DNA from: Micromonospora purpureochromogenes
Lineage (GTDB): Bacteria > Actinomycetota > Actinomycetes > Mycobacteriales > Micromonosporaceae
Assembly (NCBI RefSeq): GCF_900091515.1
Contig: NZ_LT607410.1
Span: 6,448,001 to 6,512,000, forward strand
DNA: 64,000 nucleotides
Direction of reading: 5' to 3'
How positions within the stretch are numbered: the stretch's first letter is position 1; the number at the start of each line of letters is the position of its first letter. Below, in pieces: positions 43,154-50,521 of this stretch. The translations under genes and the position numbers were made by a program. A model generated the notes under the pieces. That model was not told the origin of the DNA. It saw nothing but the letters and a program-made list of their open reading frames with translations, and searched no databases.

Positions 43154-43972
43154 ATGCAGGCACGGTCGGCACTCTTCGACCTGTACGGCGACTACCTCCG
43201 ACCGAGGGGTGGCCGTGCACCGGTCGCCGCCCTGGTCAAGCTACTGGCGCCGCTCGGGATCGCTCCTCCGGCCGTGCGCACCGCGGTCTCCCGGATGGTT
43301 CGCCAGGGCTGGCTGGACCCGCTCCGGCTGGCCACCGGACCGGGATATTCGATCACACCGAAGGCCGCCCGGCGACTCGACGAGGCGGGCGCCCGGATCT
43401 ACCGCACCGGCCGGGTCACCTGGGACGGCCGGTTCGACCTCCTGGTGCTCCAGACCCCGACGGCCCGGCGGGACCGGCAGCGCCTCGCCGCCAACCTGGC
43501 CTTCCTGGGCTACGGCACCCTCGACGAGCACACCTGGGTGGCCACCCGGGCGAGCGAGGACGTGGACCTGCTCCTGGAGGAGGCGGGCGTGCGCTACGAG
43601 CGGTTCACCGCCGCGCACGCCGCCGGCACGCCGGGCGCGATGGGGGTGGTCCGCCGGGCGTGGGACCTCACCGAGATCGGGCACGCGTACGAGCGGTTCG
43701 TCGCCGAGCAGCGGCCGCTGCTGTCCGGGGTGACCGTGCGCAGCGGCGACGAGGAGGCGTACGCGGCCCGGTTCCGGCTGGTGCACGCGTGGCGTACCTT
43801 CCTCTTCCGGGACCCGCAGCTGCCCCCGGCGCTGCTCCCGGAGCGCTGGCCCGGCACCGCCGCGGCCAGCTTCTTCGACCGGCACGCGGCCCGGCTGCGG
43901 CCGGCCGCCGACCGGTACGTCGAGCACTGCCTCGACGCCAGCAACCGCATCGCCCGACAGAAGGGTCGTTAG
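43154..43972 (+). CDS. PaaX family transcriptional regulator
   Basis: 272 residues. The N-terminal winged-helix PaaX domain (ARSALFDLYGDYLRPRGGRAPVAALVKLLAPLGIAPPAVRTAVSRMVRQGWL) and the C-terminal PaaX_C (VHAWRTFLFRDPQLPPALLPERWPG) are intact. PaaX proteins repress phenylacetate genes and respond to phenylacetyl-CoA. ATG at 43154; the stop is four bases before the enoyl-CoA hydratase gene, so they form an operon. The rest of the paa genes are not in the window. Confidence 0.9.
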   Translation: MQARSALFDLYGDYLRPRGGRAPVAALVKLLAPLGIAPPAVRTAVSRMVRQGWLDPLRLATGPGYSITPKAARRLDEAGARIYRTGRVTWDGRFDLLVLQTPTARRDRQRLAANLAFLGYGTLDEHTWVATRASEDVDLLLEEAGVRYERFTAAHAAGTPGAMGVVRRAWDLTEIGHAYERFVAEQRPLLSGVTVRSGDEEAYAARFRLVHAWRTFLFRDPQLPPALLPERWPGTAAASFFDRHAARLRPAADRYVEHCLDASNRIARQKGR

Positions 43973-43976
43973 AAAC

Positions 43977-44768
43977 GTGACCGAGCCGCTGCTCGTCGAC
44001 CGCACCGACGCCGTGGTCACCCTGACGCTGAACCGCCCCACGGCGATGAACTCGCTCGACGTGGCGCTCAAGGAGGCGCTCCGGGACACCCTGGCCGAGC
44101 TGGAGGCCGACCGTTCCTGCCGGGCCGTGGTGCTGGCCGGCGCGGGCGGGCAGTTCAGCGCCGGCCAGGACCTGCGCGAGCACGTGCAGACCCTCCAGTC
44201 GACCACCACGAACCCGCTGGACACCGTGCGGGCGCACTACAACCCGATCGCCGCCCGGCTGGCCAGCCTCCCCAAGCCGGTGGTGGCCGCGGTGCGCGGG
44301 ATGGCGGCCGGGGCGGGCGCCTCGCTGGCCTTCCTCGCCGACTTCCGGGTCGGCGGCCCGAAGACCAAGTTCCTGATGGCGTTCGCCGGGGTGGGGCTGG
44401 CCGCCGACACCGGGGCCTCCTGGACGCTGCCCCGGCTGGTCGGCCACGCCAAGGCCGTCGAGCTGCTGATGCTCGCCGAGCCGGTCGGTGCCGAGGAGGC
44501 CTGCCGGCTGGGCCTGCTGAACAAGCTGGTCGAGGACGACGAGCTGGTGCTGCCGACCGCGCAGGAGCTGGCCGCCCGGCTCGCCGCCGGCCCGACCGTC
44601 GCGTACGCGGCGATCAAGCGCCAGCTCTCCATCGCCGACGCGGGCACCCTCGCCGACGCCCTCGCCGCCGAGGCGCAGGCCCAGGCGATCTGCGGCGCCA
44701 CCGCCGACCACAAGGCCGCCACGATGGCGTTCGTGGAGAAGCGCAAGCCGGTCTTCGAGGGCCACTGA
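43977..44768 (+). CDS. Enoyl-CoA hydratase/isomerase (PaaG-like)
   Basis: 263-residue crotonase-fold enzyme. The oxyanion segments GGQFSAGQDLREH and RGMAAGAGASLAFLADFRVG are conserved; GVGLAADTGASWTLPRLVG with Asp at the second catalytic site matches PaaG, the 1,2-epoxyphenylacetyl-CoA isomerase, more than a two-Glu hydratase. GTG at 43977. It is in one operon with paaX, which supports a role in phenylacetate-type catabolism, though the epoxidase genes are elsewhere or absent. Confidence 0.88.
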   Translation: MTEPLLVDRTDAVVTLTLNRPTAMNSLDVALKEALRDTLAELEADRSCRAVVLAGAGGQFSAGQDLREHVQTLQSTTTNPLDTVRAHYNPIAARLASLPKPVVAAVRGMAAGAGASLAFLADFRVGGPKTKFLMAFAGVGLAADTGASWTLPRLVGHAKAVELLMLAEPVGAEEACRLGLLNKLVEDDELVLPTAQELAARLAAGPTVAYAAIKRQLSIADAGTLADALAAEAQAQAICGATADHKAATMAFVEKRKPVFEGH

Positions 44769-44777
44769 CGGTGCCAC

Positions 44778-44802
44778 GCCGGCCCGGTCCGCCCGGGCCG
44801 GC
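44778..44802. terminator. Hairpin at the ECH / hypothetical convergent junction
   Basis: GCCGGCCCGG / CCGGGCCGGC, a perfect 10-bp stem with a five-base loop, nine bases after the hydratase stop. Confidence 0.6.
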
Positions 44803-44822
44803 CGGCGCTCACCCGGAGCAGG

Positions 44823-45404
44823 TCAGTCGTCCTCCTCCGGGTCCTGGTTCGCCTCGGCGCCCAGCACGAACGCCTGCATGGCCAACTCGTCGCCGGACGG
44901 GGAGACGAACGCGGGCAGCTCGGCCGGGCCCAGCTCCTGCACGTACGACCAGAAGATCCGGACCGCCTCGGCCCGGGAGTCCGCCTCGATCGGGAGGTCC
45001 AGGCTGACCAGCCAGGTGCGGCGCAGCGGCGGCGGGCCGAGCCGGTCGGCCAGCTCGCGGTAGACCCCGGCGTCGAGCGGGGTGACCGGCCCGTCGACCG
45101 GCACCTGCTCGGCCGGGGCCGGCTCGTCGAAGGCCCGCCGGGTGTACGTCACCACCAGCGACTCCGCGCCCGCGCGGGCGACCCGGCCCAGGGCCACCAG
45201 CCGGGGCGGCTCCGGCACCAGCACCGCCACCGGGTCACCGGGGCGCGGCCGGGACTCCCCGACCGGGACGGACAGCTCCAGGGTGTCGTGGTGGACGAGG
45301 CGTTCGGCGTCGTACCGGCCGGCCGGCAGGAGCACCGCCCAGGCGCCCTGAGCCGGCCCGTCGACGTCGGTCGTCCCGCTGGCGCGGTGGTCGGTGGCGG
45401 TCAT
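44823..45404 (-). CDS. Hypothetical protein coupled to tag
   Basis: 193 residues. The N-terminal half (AQGAWAVLLPAGRYDAERLVHHDTLEL, RPGDPVAVLVPEPPRLVALGRVARAG) has an EVE/PUA-like strand pattern, suggesting nucleic-acid or modified-base binding, but this is tentative. The C-terminal half (WLVSLDLPIEADSRAEAVRIFWSYVQELG) is a separate alpha/beta region, and the tail is acidic. ATG at 45404 overlaps the tag stop by four bases (ATGA), so the two are coupled; a role near base-excision repair is an inference. Confidence 0.65.
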   Translation of the reverse strand: MTATDHRASGTTDVDGPAQGAWAVLLPAGRYDAERLVHHDTLELSVPVGESRPRPGDPVAVLVPEPPRLVALGRVARAGAESLVVTYTRRAFDEPAPAEQVPVDGPVTPLDAGVYRELADRLGPPPLRRTWLVSLDLPIEADSRAEAVRIFWSYVQELGPAELPAFVSPSGDELAMQAFVLGAEANQDPEEDD

Positions 45405-46000
45405 GCCCCCATCTCATCACGGGCCACCCGGGCGGCGGCCACGTGGCAGCCGGCCAGGTGGTCGTCGACCATGCCGGTGGCCTGCATCAGCGCGTACGCG
45501 GTGGTGGGGCCGACGAAGCGGAAGCCGCTCTTCTTGAGCGCCTTGGCCATCGCGGTGGACTCCGGCGTCAGGGCGGGTACCTCGGCGAACGACTCCGGCC
45601 GGGCGGCCCGGGGCGGCGGCGCGTACGACCAGAGCAGCGCGGAGAGCCCGTCGGGCAGCTCCAGCGCGGCCCGCGCGTTGGCGATCGCCGCCTCGATCTT
45701 GGCGCGGTTACGGACGATCCCCGCGTCGGCGAGCAGCCGGGCCACGTCGGCCTCGCCGTAACCGGCGATCCGCTCGATCCGGAACTCGTCGAAGGCCAGC
45801 CGGAACGCCGGCCGCTTGCGCAGGATGGTCAGCCAGGACAGGCCGGACTGGAACGCCTCCAGCGTCAGCCGCTCGTAGAGCGCGTCGTCGCCGCGCAGCG
45901 GCCGACCCCACTCGGTGTCGTGGTAGACGGCGTAGTCCGGGGTGCTCGACCCCCAGGCGCAGCGGGTCAGGCCGTCGGGGCCGGTCACCAGGTCAGTCAC
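45401..46000 (-). CDS. tag: DNA-3-methyladenine glycosylase I
   Basis: 199-residue base-excision repair enzyme that removes 3-methyladenine. RCAWGSSTPDYAVYHDTEWGRP with the first zinc Cys, LFEL-equivalent YERLTLEAFQSGLSWLTILRKR, the catalytic-site Glu, and DDHLAGCH (zinc ligands) are all visible. GTG at 46000 is seven bases after TAGCCT (46008-46013), a leaderless layout. It corresponds to Rv1210 (TagA) in the syntenic mycobacterial block. Confidence 0.94.
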   Translation of the reverse strand: MTDLVTGPDGLTRCAWGSSTPDYAVYHDTEWGRPLRGDDALYERLTLEAFQSGLSWLTILRKRPAFRLAFDEFRIERIAGYGEADVARLLADAGIVRNRAKIEAAIANARAALELPDGLSALLWSYAPPPRAARPESFAEVPALTPESTAMAKALKKSGFRFVGPTTAYALMQATGMVDDHLAGCHVAAARVARDEMGA

Positions 46001-46040
46001 GGCGTACAGGCTAGGGCCTGGCCCCGACAGCCCCGTGGGG

Positions 46041-46538
46041 TCAGGGCAGCCGGCCCTGCTCGACCAGCCGGGCGAAACGCTTCAGCGCCAGGGTCAGGCC
46101 CGCCTTGGAACCCGGCCAGAGCAGCGGCCACGCCACCCGGCCGGCCGGCCCGCCGGGCAGGTGGAACCACTCGTGCCAGACCACCTGGGTGCGGTCCCGG
46201 GCCAGCGGGGTGCAGCGCAGCACGCCGGGGCCGCGGAGCAGCTTGCCGCAGTGCACGACGCCGACCTCGTACGGCGCGTCGACCCGGACCACCCGCATCT
46301 CGTCGCGCAGCACCGCCGGCCCGAGCGCGGTGACCGCCTCGACCAGGGTGCCCTCCCCGCCGTCGCCCTCGACGACACGGACCCTGGTGAACGGGATCCA
46401 CTCGGACTGCCGCTCCCAGTCGGTGAGCGCGGCGAAGACCCGGGGGGCGGGGGCGTCCACGATCACCGTGGCGGTGAACTCGCCGGCGCCGGGCTGGGCG
46501 GCCTCGCGCAGGCCGTCCACGCCCTCCGGGCCGGTCAC
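46041..46538 (-). CDS. SRPBCC family protein
   Basis: 165 residues. The START/Bet v1-like fold shows in EFTATVIVDAPAPRVFAALTDWERQSEWIPFTRVRVVEGDG and VWHEWFHLPGGPAG. Such proteins bind a hydrophobic ligand, and polyketide cyclase or stress roles are described; the ligand here is unknown. ATG at 46538 overlaps the upstream DivIVA-like gene stop by four bases, so they are coupled. Confidence 0.85.
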   Translation of the reverse strand: MTGPEGVDGLREAAQPGAGEFTATVIVDAPAPRVFAALTDWERQSEWIPFTRVRVVEGDGGEGTLVEAVTALGPAVLRDEMRVVRVDAPYEVGVVHCGKLLRGPGVLRCTPLARDRTQVVWHEWFHLPGGPAGRVAWPLLWPGSKAGLTLALKRFARLVEQGRLP

Positions 46539-47239
46539 AGCGACTCCGAGCGGACCCTGTCGCCGGGCCGCCCGCCAGCCGGGTCGGCATCGGAGTCGGT
46601 GCCGTCGGAGCGGGGGTCGGTGTCCACGGCCGCGGTACGCAGGGCGGGCGCGGCGTCGCCGGACGCCTCGGGCGGGGCCCCGGCGTCGGCGGTGCGCAGG
46701 GCCGGCGGGTCGAGCGGCCGGTCGGCGTCGTCGGCCGCCGGCCGATCGGTGTCGAACGGCCGGACGCCGTCCGGGGCCGCCGGGCTCAGCTCGCCGTCAC
46801 GCGCGGCGTCGGTCGACCCGTTCGCCGGGGTCGCGGCGGCGCCCGCGTGCCCGGGGACGGGGTCGGTGGCCGGGGCGTCGCCGGCGGCCTCCTCGCGGGC
46901 CCGGCGCAGCGCGTCGGCGTCGGCCAGCCGACCCTCGCGCAGCGCCGCGACCTCGGCCTCCAGCACGCCGATCAGCTCGGCCTTGTAGCCGATGTCGTAG
47001 GCGGCCCGGCGCATCGCCTGGTCGACCTGGGCCATCCGGTAGCCGCGCAGCGCGGTGTCGAAGCGGACCTCGCCGACGTCCGTCTCGCGCAGCGGGCGGC
47101 TGCCCGGCAGCGGCACGGCCCGGCCGTCCGGCTCGGCCGGCGCCAGGCCGGCGTCCCGGCCGGAGACCAGCACCGTCACCCCGAACACCACCGCCGCCAC
47201 GGTCAACGCGATGACCAGTACGAGCAGAACCTGACCCAT
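46535..47239 (-). CDS. Membrane protein with DivIVA-like segment (Rv1209-like)
   Basis: 234 residues. An N-terminal helix (VLLVLVIALTVAAVVFGVTVLV), then DVGEVRFDTALRGYRMAQVDQAMRRAAYDIGYKAEL, the DivIVA-type LRGY-x-QVD motif and a short coiled coil (VLEAEVAALREGRLADADAL); the rest is Pro/Asp-rich and disordered. It probably localises to the membrane at poles or septa. ATG at 47239, divergent from folP2; coupled to the SRPBCC gene. It corresponds to the gene between folP2 and tag in mycobacteria. Confidence 0.8.
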   Translation of the reverse strand: MGQVLLVLVIALTVAAVVFGVTVLVSGRDAGLAPAEPDGRAVPLPGSRPLRETDVGEVRFDTALRGYRMAQVDQAMRRAAYDIGYKAELIGVLEAEVAALREGRLADADALRRAREEAAGDAPATDPVPGHAGAAATPANGSTDAARDGELSPAAPDGVRPFDTDRPAADDADRPLDPPALRTADAGAPPEASGDAAPALRTAAVDTDPRSDGTDSDADPAGGRPGDRVRSESL

Positions 47240-47393
47240 GGACAGATCGTGGCACGGCGACCGCCCCCCGAGCGACCCCAACCACCGCAGCGCCCCGGAT
47301 CCCCTGGTGACGTCCCGGCCCGGCGGTGCGCCGGCCGACCGGATAGCGTCGTCAGCGGCCGGGCGACCCGGCCGGCGACGGGCGGGAGGCGGG

Positions 47394-48263
47394 ATGGCCG
47401 GGGCGCTGCGGCTCGGTGGGCGGACGTTCGCACCGGGCGAGCTGGTGGTGATGGCGATCGTCAACCGCACGCCCGACTCGTTCTTCGACCGGGGCGCGAC
47501 CTTCGCCCAGGACAGCGCGCTGCGCGCGGTGGAGGCCGCGGTGACCGAGGGCGCGGAGATCATCGACATCGGCGGGGTGAAGGCCGGGCCGGGCGACGAG
47601 GTCGACGTCGCCGAGGAGATCCGGCGGACGGTGGACACCATCGCCGCCGTCCGGGCCGCCTTCCCCGACGTGGTGATCTCGATCGACACCTGGCGGGCCG
47701 AGGTCGCGGTGGAGGCGGTGGCGGCCGGCGCGGACCTGCTGAACGACACCTGGTCCGGCGCCGACCCGGCGCTGGCCCGGGTCGCCGCGAAGACCGGGGC
47801 CGGGCTGGTCTGCTCGCACGCCGGCGGGCTCGCCCCGCGTACCCGGCCGCACCGGGCCGCCTTCGACGACGTGGTCGCCGACGTGGTCACCACGGTGACC
47901 GGGCTCGCCGAGCGCGCGGTGGCCCTGGGGGTACGCCCCGACGGCATCCTGATCGACCCGGCGCACGACTTCGGCAAGAACACCCGGCACTCGCTGGAGA
48001 TCACCCGCCGGCTCGACGAGCTGACCGGGACCGGCTGGCCGCTGCTGGTGGCCCTGTCGAACAAGGACTTCATCGGCGAGACGCTGGACCTGCCGGTGCC
48101 GGAACGACTGGAGGGCACCCTCGCCGCGACCGCCGTCTCGGCCTGGCTCGGTGCCCGGGTCTTCCGCGCCCACCAGGTGCGCCCCACCCGCCGGGTGCTG
48201 GACATGGTCGCCTCGATCCGCGGCGATCGCCCCCCGACGCTCACCCGCCGCGGCCTGGCCTGA
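47394..48263 (+). CDS. folP2: Dihydropteroate synthase homologue (FolP2 type)
   Basis: 289-residue TIM barrel. VVMAIVNRTPDSFFDRG, DLLNDTWSG, LIDPAHDFGKNTRHSLE and ALSNKDFIGETL are DHPS landmarks. The loop that reads DIGGESTRPG in true synthases is DIGGVKAGPG, and the late SHAGG replaces the usual motif, as in mycobacterial FolP2, which was reported to lack synthase activity. So folate synthesis is not assured. ATG at 47394 follows GGGAGGCGGG. It is convergent with nuoA; the glucosyl-3-phosphoglycerate synthase gene that follows folP2 in mycobacteria is absent. Confidence 0.88.
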   Translation: MAGALRLGGRTFAPGELVVMAIVNRTPDSFFDRGATFAQDSALRAVEAAVTEGAEIIDIGGVKAGPGDEVDVAEEIRRTVDTIAAVRAAFPDVVISIDTWRAEVAVEAVAAGADLLNDTWSGADPALARVAAKTGAGLVCSHAGGLAPRTRPHRAAFDDVVADVVTTVTGLAERAVALGVRPDGILIDPAHDFGKNTRHSLEITRRLDELTGTGWPLLVALSNKDFIGETLDLPVPERLEGTLAATAVSAWLGARVFRAHQVRPTRRVLDMVASIRGDRPPTLTRRGLA

Positions 48264-48280
48264 CCGGCGCGGGCGTCAGG
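48259..48280. terminator. Short hairpin spanning folP2 and nuoA stop codons
   Basis: CCTGAC / GTCAGG with a ten-base GC-rich loop; each arm includes the stop codon of the gene running into it. Confidence 0.4.
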
Positions 48281-48653
48281 TCCAGCGGAGGATGTTCTTG
48301 CGCCAGGCGTAGAGGATGCCGAGCGCCACCACGGCCACGAAGATGCCCATCTCGGCGACGGTGACCAGGCCGAAGCCGGGGCGGTCGAAGACCAGCGCCC
48401 AGGGGAAGAGAAAGACCGCCTCGACCGCGAACAGGACGTACAGGTACGCGTAGACGTAGTAGCGGATCTGCATCTGCGCCCAGTCGCCGCCGACCGGGTC
48501 GAGACCGCACTCGTAGCTGGTCCGCTTGCCCCAGGGATCGGCCGGACGGCCAGGACGTAACACCCGGTTGGCCGAGAACGCCGTAACGAAGAAGAGAGCG
48601 CTGGCGAGCAGGAGGAGCCCGAGCGTCGCGTACGAGCCCAGGTAACCGGTCAC
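48276..48653 (-). CDS. nuoA: NADH-quinone oxidoreductase subunit A (orphan)
   Basis: 125 residues with three helices (LGLLLLASALFFVTAFSANRVL, RYYVYAYLYVLFAVEAVFLFPWAL, VTVAEMGIFVAVVALGILYAW). The loop KRTSYECGLDPVGGDWAQMQIRYY with the conserved ECG is diagnostic. GTG at 48653. No other nuo gene is in the window. It is close to korAB; Streptomyces has a second, partial nuo set beside kor, so this may be the remaining part or the end of such a set. Confidence 0.9.
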   Translation of the reverse strand: MTGYLGSYATLGLLLLASALFFVTAFSANRVLRPGRPADPWGKRTSYECGLDPVGGDWAQMQIRYYVYAYLYVLFAVEAVFLFPWALVFDRPGFGLVTVAEMGIFVAVVALGILYAWRKNILRWT

Positions 48654-48799
48654 GGTGGGTCAGCCTACCGGCCATCGGTCCTGCCCGTCCGGCCCGGGAG
48701 GCGTACCGAACACGTTACGGATTTGTTTCCCGGTGGGACTGGTGCCCTCCGGCAATTGTTACCGAATAATGAAAGCTCACCCAGTGTCACGGAGGACAG

Positions 48800-50230
48800 A
48801 TGGCCCGCGTGGACGTACGCCCCGGTTGGCGGGCGCTCGCCTGGCGTACCTCTTCGCTGGTAGCGGCGTCGCTGGCCACCGGGCTGGCGGTCGCGCTCGC
48901 GGCCGCGCCGGGCCTGGCCACCGCCTCCCCAACGGCGCTACGGGTGGCCACCGCCGCGACCGACGCGACGACGCCGGGTGGTGAGCCGACGGACGAGACC
49001 ACCCCGCCGGTCGAGCCGACCACCACCGAGCCGCTGCCGACCACCGCGCCGCCGACGCTGCCCCCCGACCCGACCACCCCGGCACCCGAGCCGACCACGG
49101 CCACCCCGACGACGACCGCCCCCGGCGACCCCGCCCCGACCACCACCGCGCCGACCACCACCGCGCCCGCCCCGCCGCCGCAGGGTGGCGGCGACCGGCC
49201 GGTACCCCCGGGCAACCCCGCGCCGAGCCAGCAGGACACCGGCGGCCTCGGGGTTCGGGTCACCACCCGCGACATCGTGCTCGGCCCCGGCTACTGGAAC
49301 GCCCGGAGCACCACCACCACGCTGCGGGTGACCGTCGCCAACACCGGGACGCTCGCCGAGCGGGTCCACCTCGCCTACACCCTGCCCGTCGGGCTGACCG
49401 ACGCGGGCACCCCGGGCTGCGCCGCGGTGGGCGGCGGCAACTGGCGATGCGGCGAGTGGTCCGCCGCCCCGGGCGCGAAGTTCACCAGCCTGATCCGGGT
49501 CCGGGTCGACGGCGGGGCGTGGCGCAGGATGCCGCTCAGCGGCTCGGTCCGGGTCACCGCGTCCGGCCCTGGAACGGCCACGGCCGCGGACAACGAGGGG
49601 TTCGCGGTCCTCTTTCCGCCCGGCCCGCCGGTGTCCGGGATGAGCCTGGACGCCGACGAGGTGGCCTTCGACATCAGCGGCGGCCCGGCCGAACTGGGCG
49701 TCCGGCTGGGCAACACCGGCCGGGTGGACGCCGCGGGACGGATCGAGGTGTCGCTGCCCGACGGGGTCAGCGTGCTCGCCACGCCCGGTTGCGAGGTGGT
49801 CTCGCCGACGCGTACCCGCTGCGACGTCGGGGCCGTGGCGGCGGGCCGTACCGCCACCCTGCGCCTGCCGGTCGCCGCCACCCCGCAGGCCCAGCGCGAG
49901 GCGCCGCTGGCCGGAGCGGTGATCGCCCAACTCGACCCACGCTCCGGCCGGACCCGGCAGATGCAGATGACCTTCCGGATCACCGCGGCGGCGGCGCTGG
50001 CCACCCCGCCGGCGGCGACCCCGGTTCCCACCGGCTCGCAGGGCGTGATCGCCGCGGCCGGTCAGACCTCCGACGGGGGCGCGATGAGCTCGGCACAGCG
50101 GATCGCGGTCACCCTGATCGCCGTCTCCGGGCTGCTGGTGGTGCTGGCGCTCACGCTGGCCACCACCTCGTTGCGGCGCCGGCTGAGCGGACCGGTGCCG
50201 GACCCGTCGGCAAATCCGGCATCCGACTGA
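48800..50230 (+). CDS. Secreted mucin-like surface protein with C-terminal anchor
   Basis: 476 residues. A Sec signal (LVAASLATGLAVALAAAPGLATA, about 20-42) is followed by a Thr/Pro mucin-like stalk (PTTTAPTTTAPAPPP, residues about 55-135). Two beta-rich repeats follow, each with a Cys pair: TLPVGLTDAGTPGCAAVGGGNWRCGEW and SLPDGVSVLATPGCEVVSPTRTRCDVG, resembling CARDB/DUF11 domains. A final helix (IAVTLIAVSGLLVVLALTLATTS) and basic stop-transfer anchor it in the membrane. No LPXTG motif. ATG at 48800 follows CGGAGGACAG. Function unknown, probably cell-surface. Confidence 0.8.
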   Translation: MARVDVRPGWRALAWRTSSLVAASLATGLAVALAAAPGLATASPTALRVATAATDATTPGGEPTDETTPPVEPTTTEPLPTTAPPTLPPDPTTPAPEPTTATPTTTAPGDPAPTTTAPTTTAPAPPPQGGGDRPVPPGNPAPSQQDTGGLGVRVTTRDIVLGPGYWNARSTTTTLRVTVANTGTLAERVHLAYTLPVGLTDAGTPGCAAVGGGNWRCGEWSAAPGAKFTSLIRVRVDGGAWRRMPLSGSVRVTASGPGTATAADNEGFAVLFPPGPPVSGMSLDADEVAFDISGGPAELGVRLGNTGRVDAAGRIEVSLPDGVSVLATPGCEVVSPTRTRCDVGAVAAGRTATLRLPVAATPQAQREAPLAGAVIAQLDPRSGRTRQMQMTFRITAAAALATPPAATPVPTGSQGVIAAAGQTSDGGAMSSAQRIAVTLIAVSGLLVVLALTLATTSLRRRLSGPVPDPSANPASD

Positions 50231-50521
50231 ACCGGCCGGCCCGGTAAGGGTCGGCGGCGGTGATCTCGATTACGGCGGTCACCCCGAAACGGTCCAGAAC
50301 CGGACGAACAACCTTCGGATTCGTTCCCACTCGTCGGACCTCCACCAAGGATGCCCTAACGGCGCGACGTAGGCTCTGGGTTGAGAAACGACAGCGGGCC
50401 GGACCAGCCACGGGCGGATCGGCGCAGCGGCGCGTCAAGGAGGTCACGTGGCGGGGCAAGGCCGGGTCACCATCAGGTTCAGCCGCCCGCGCGACGGGGC
50501 TGAGCGAAGCGAGGTGCAGGC

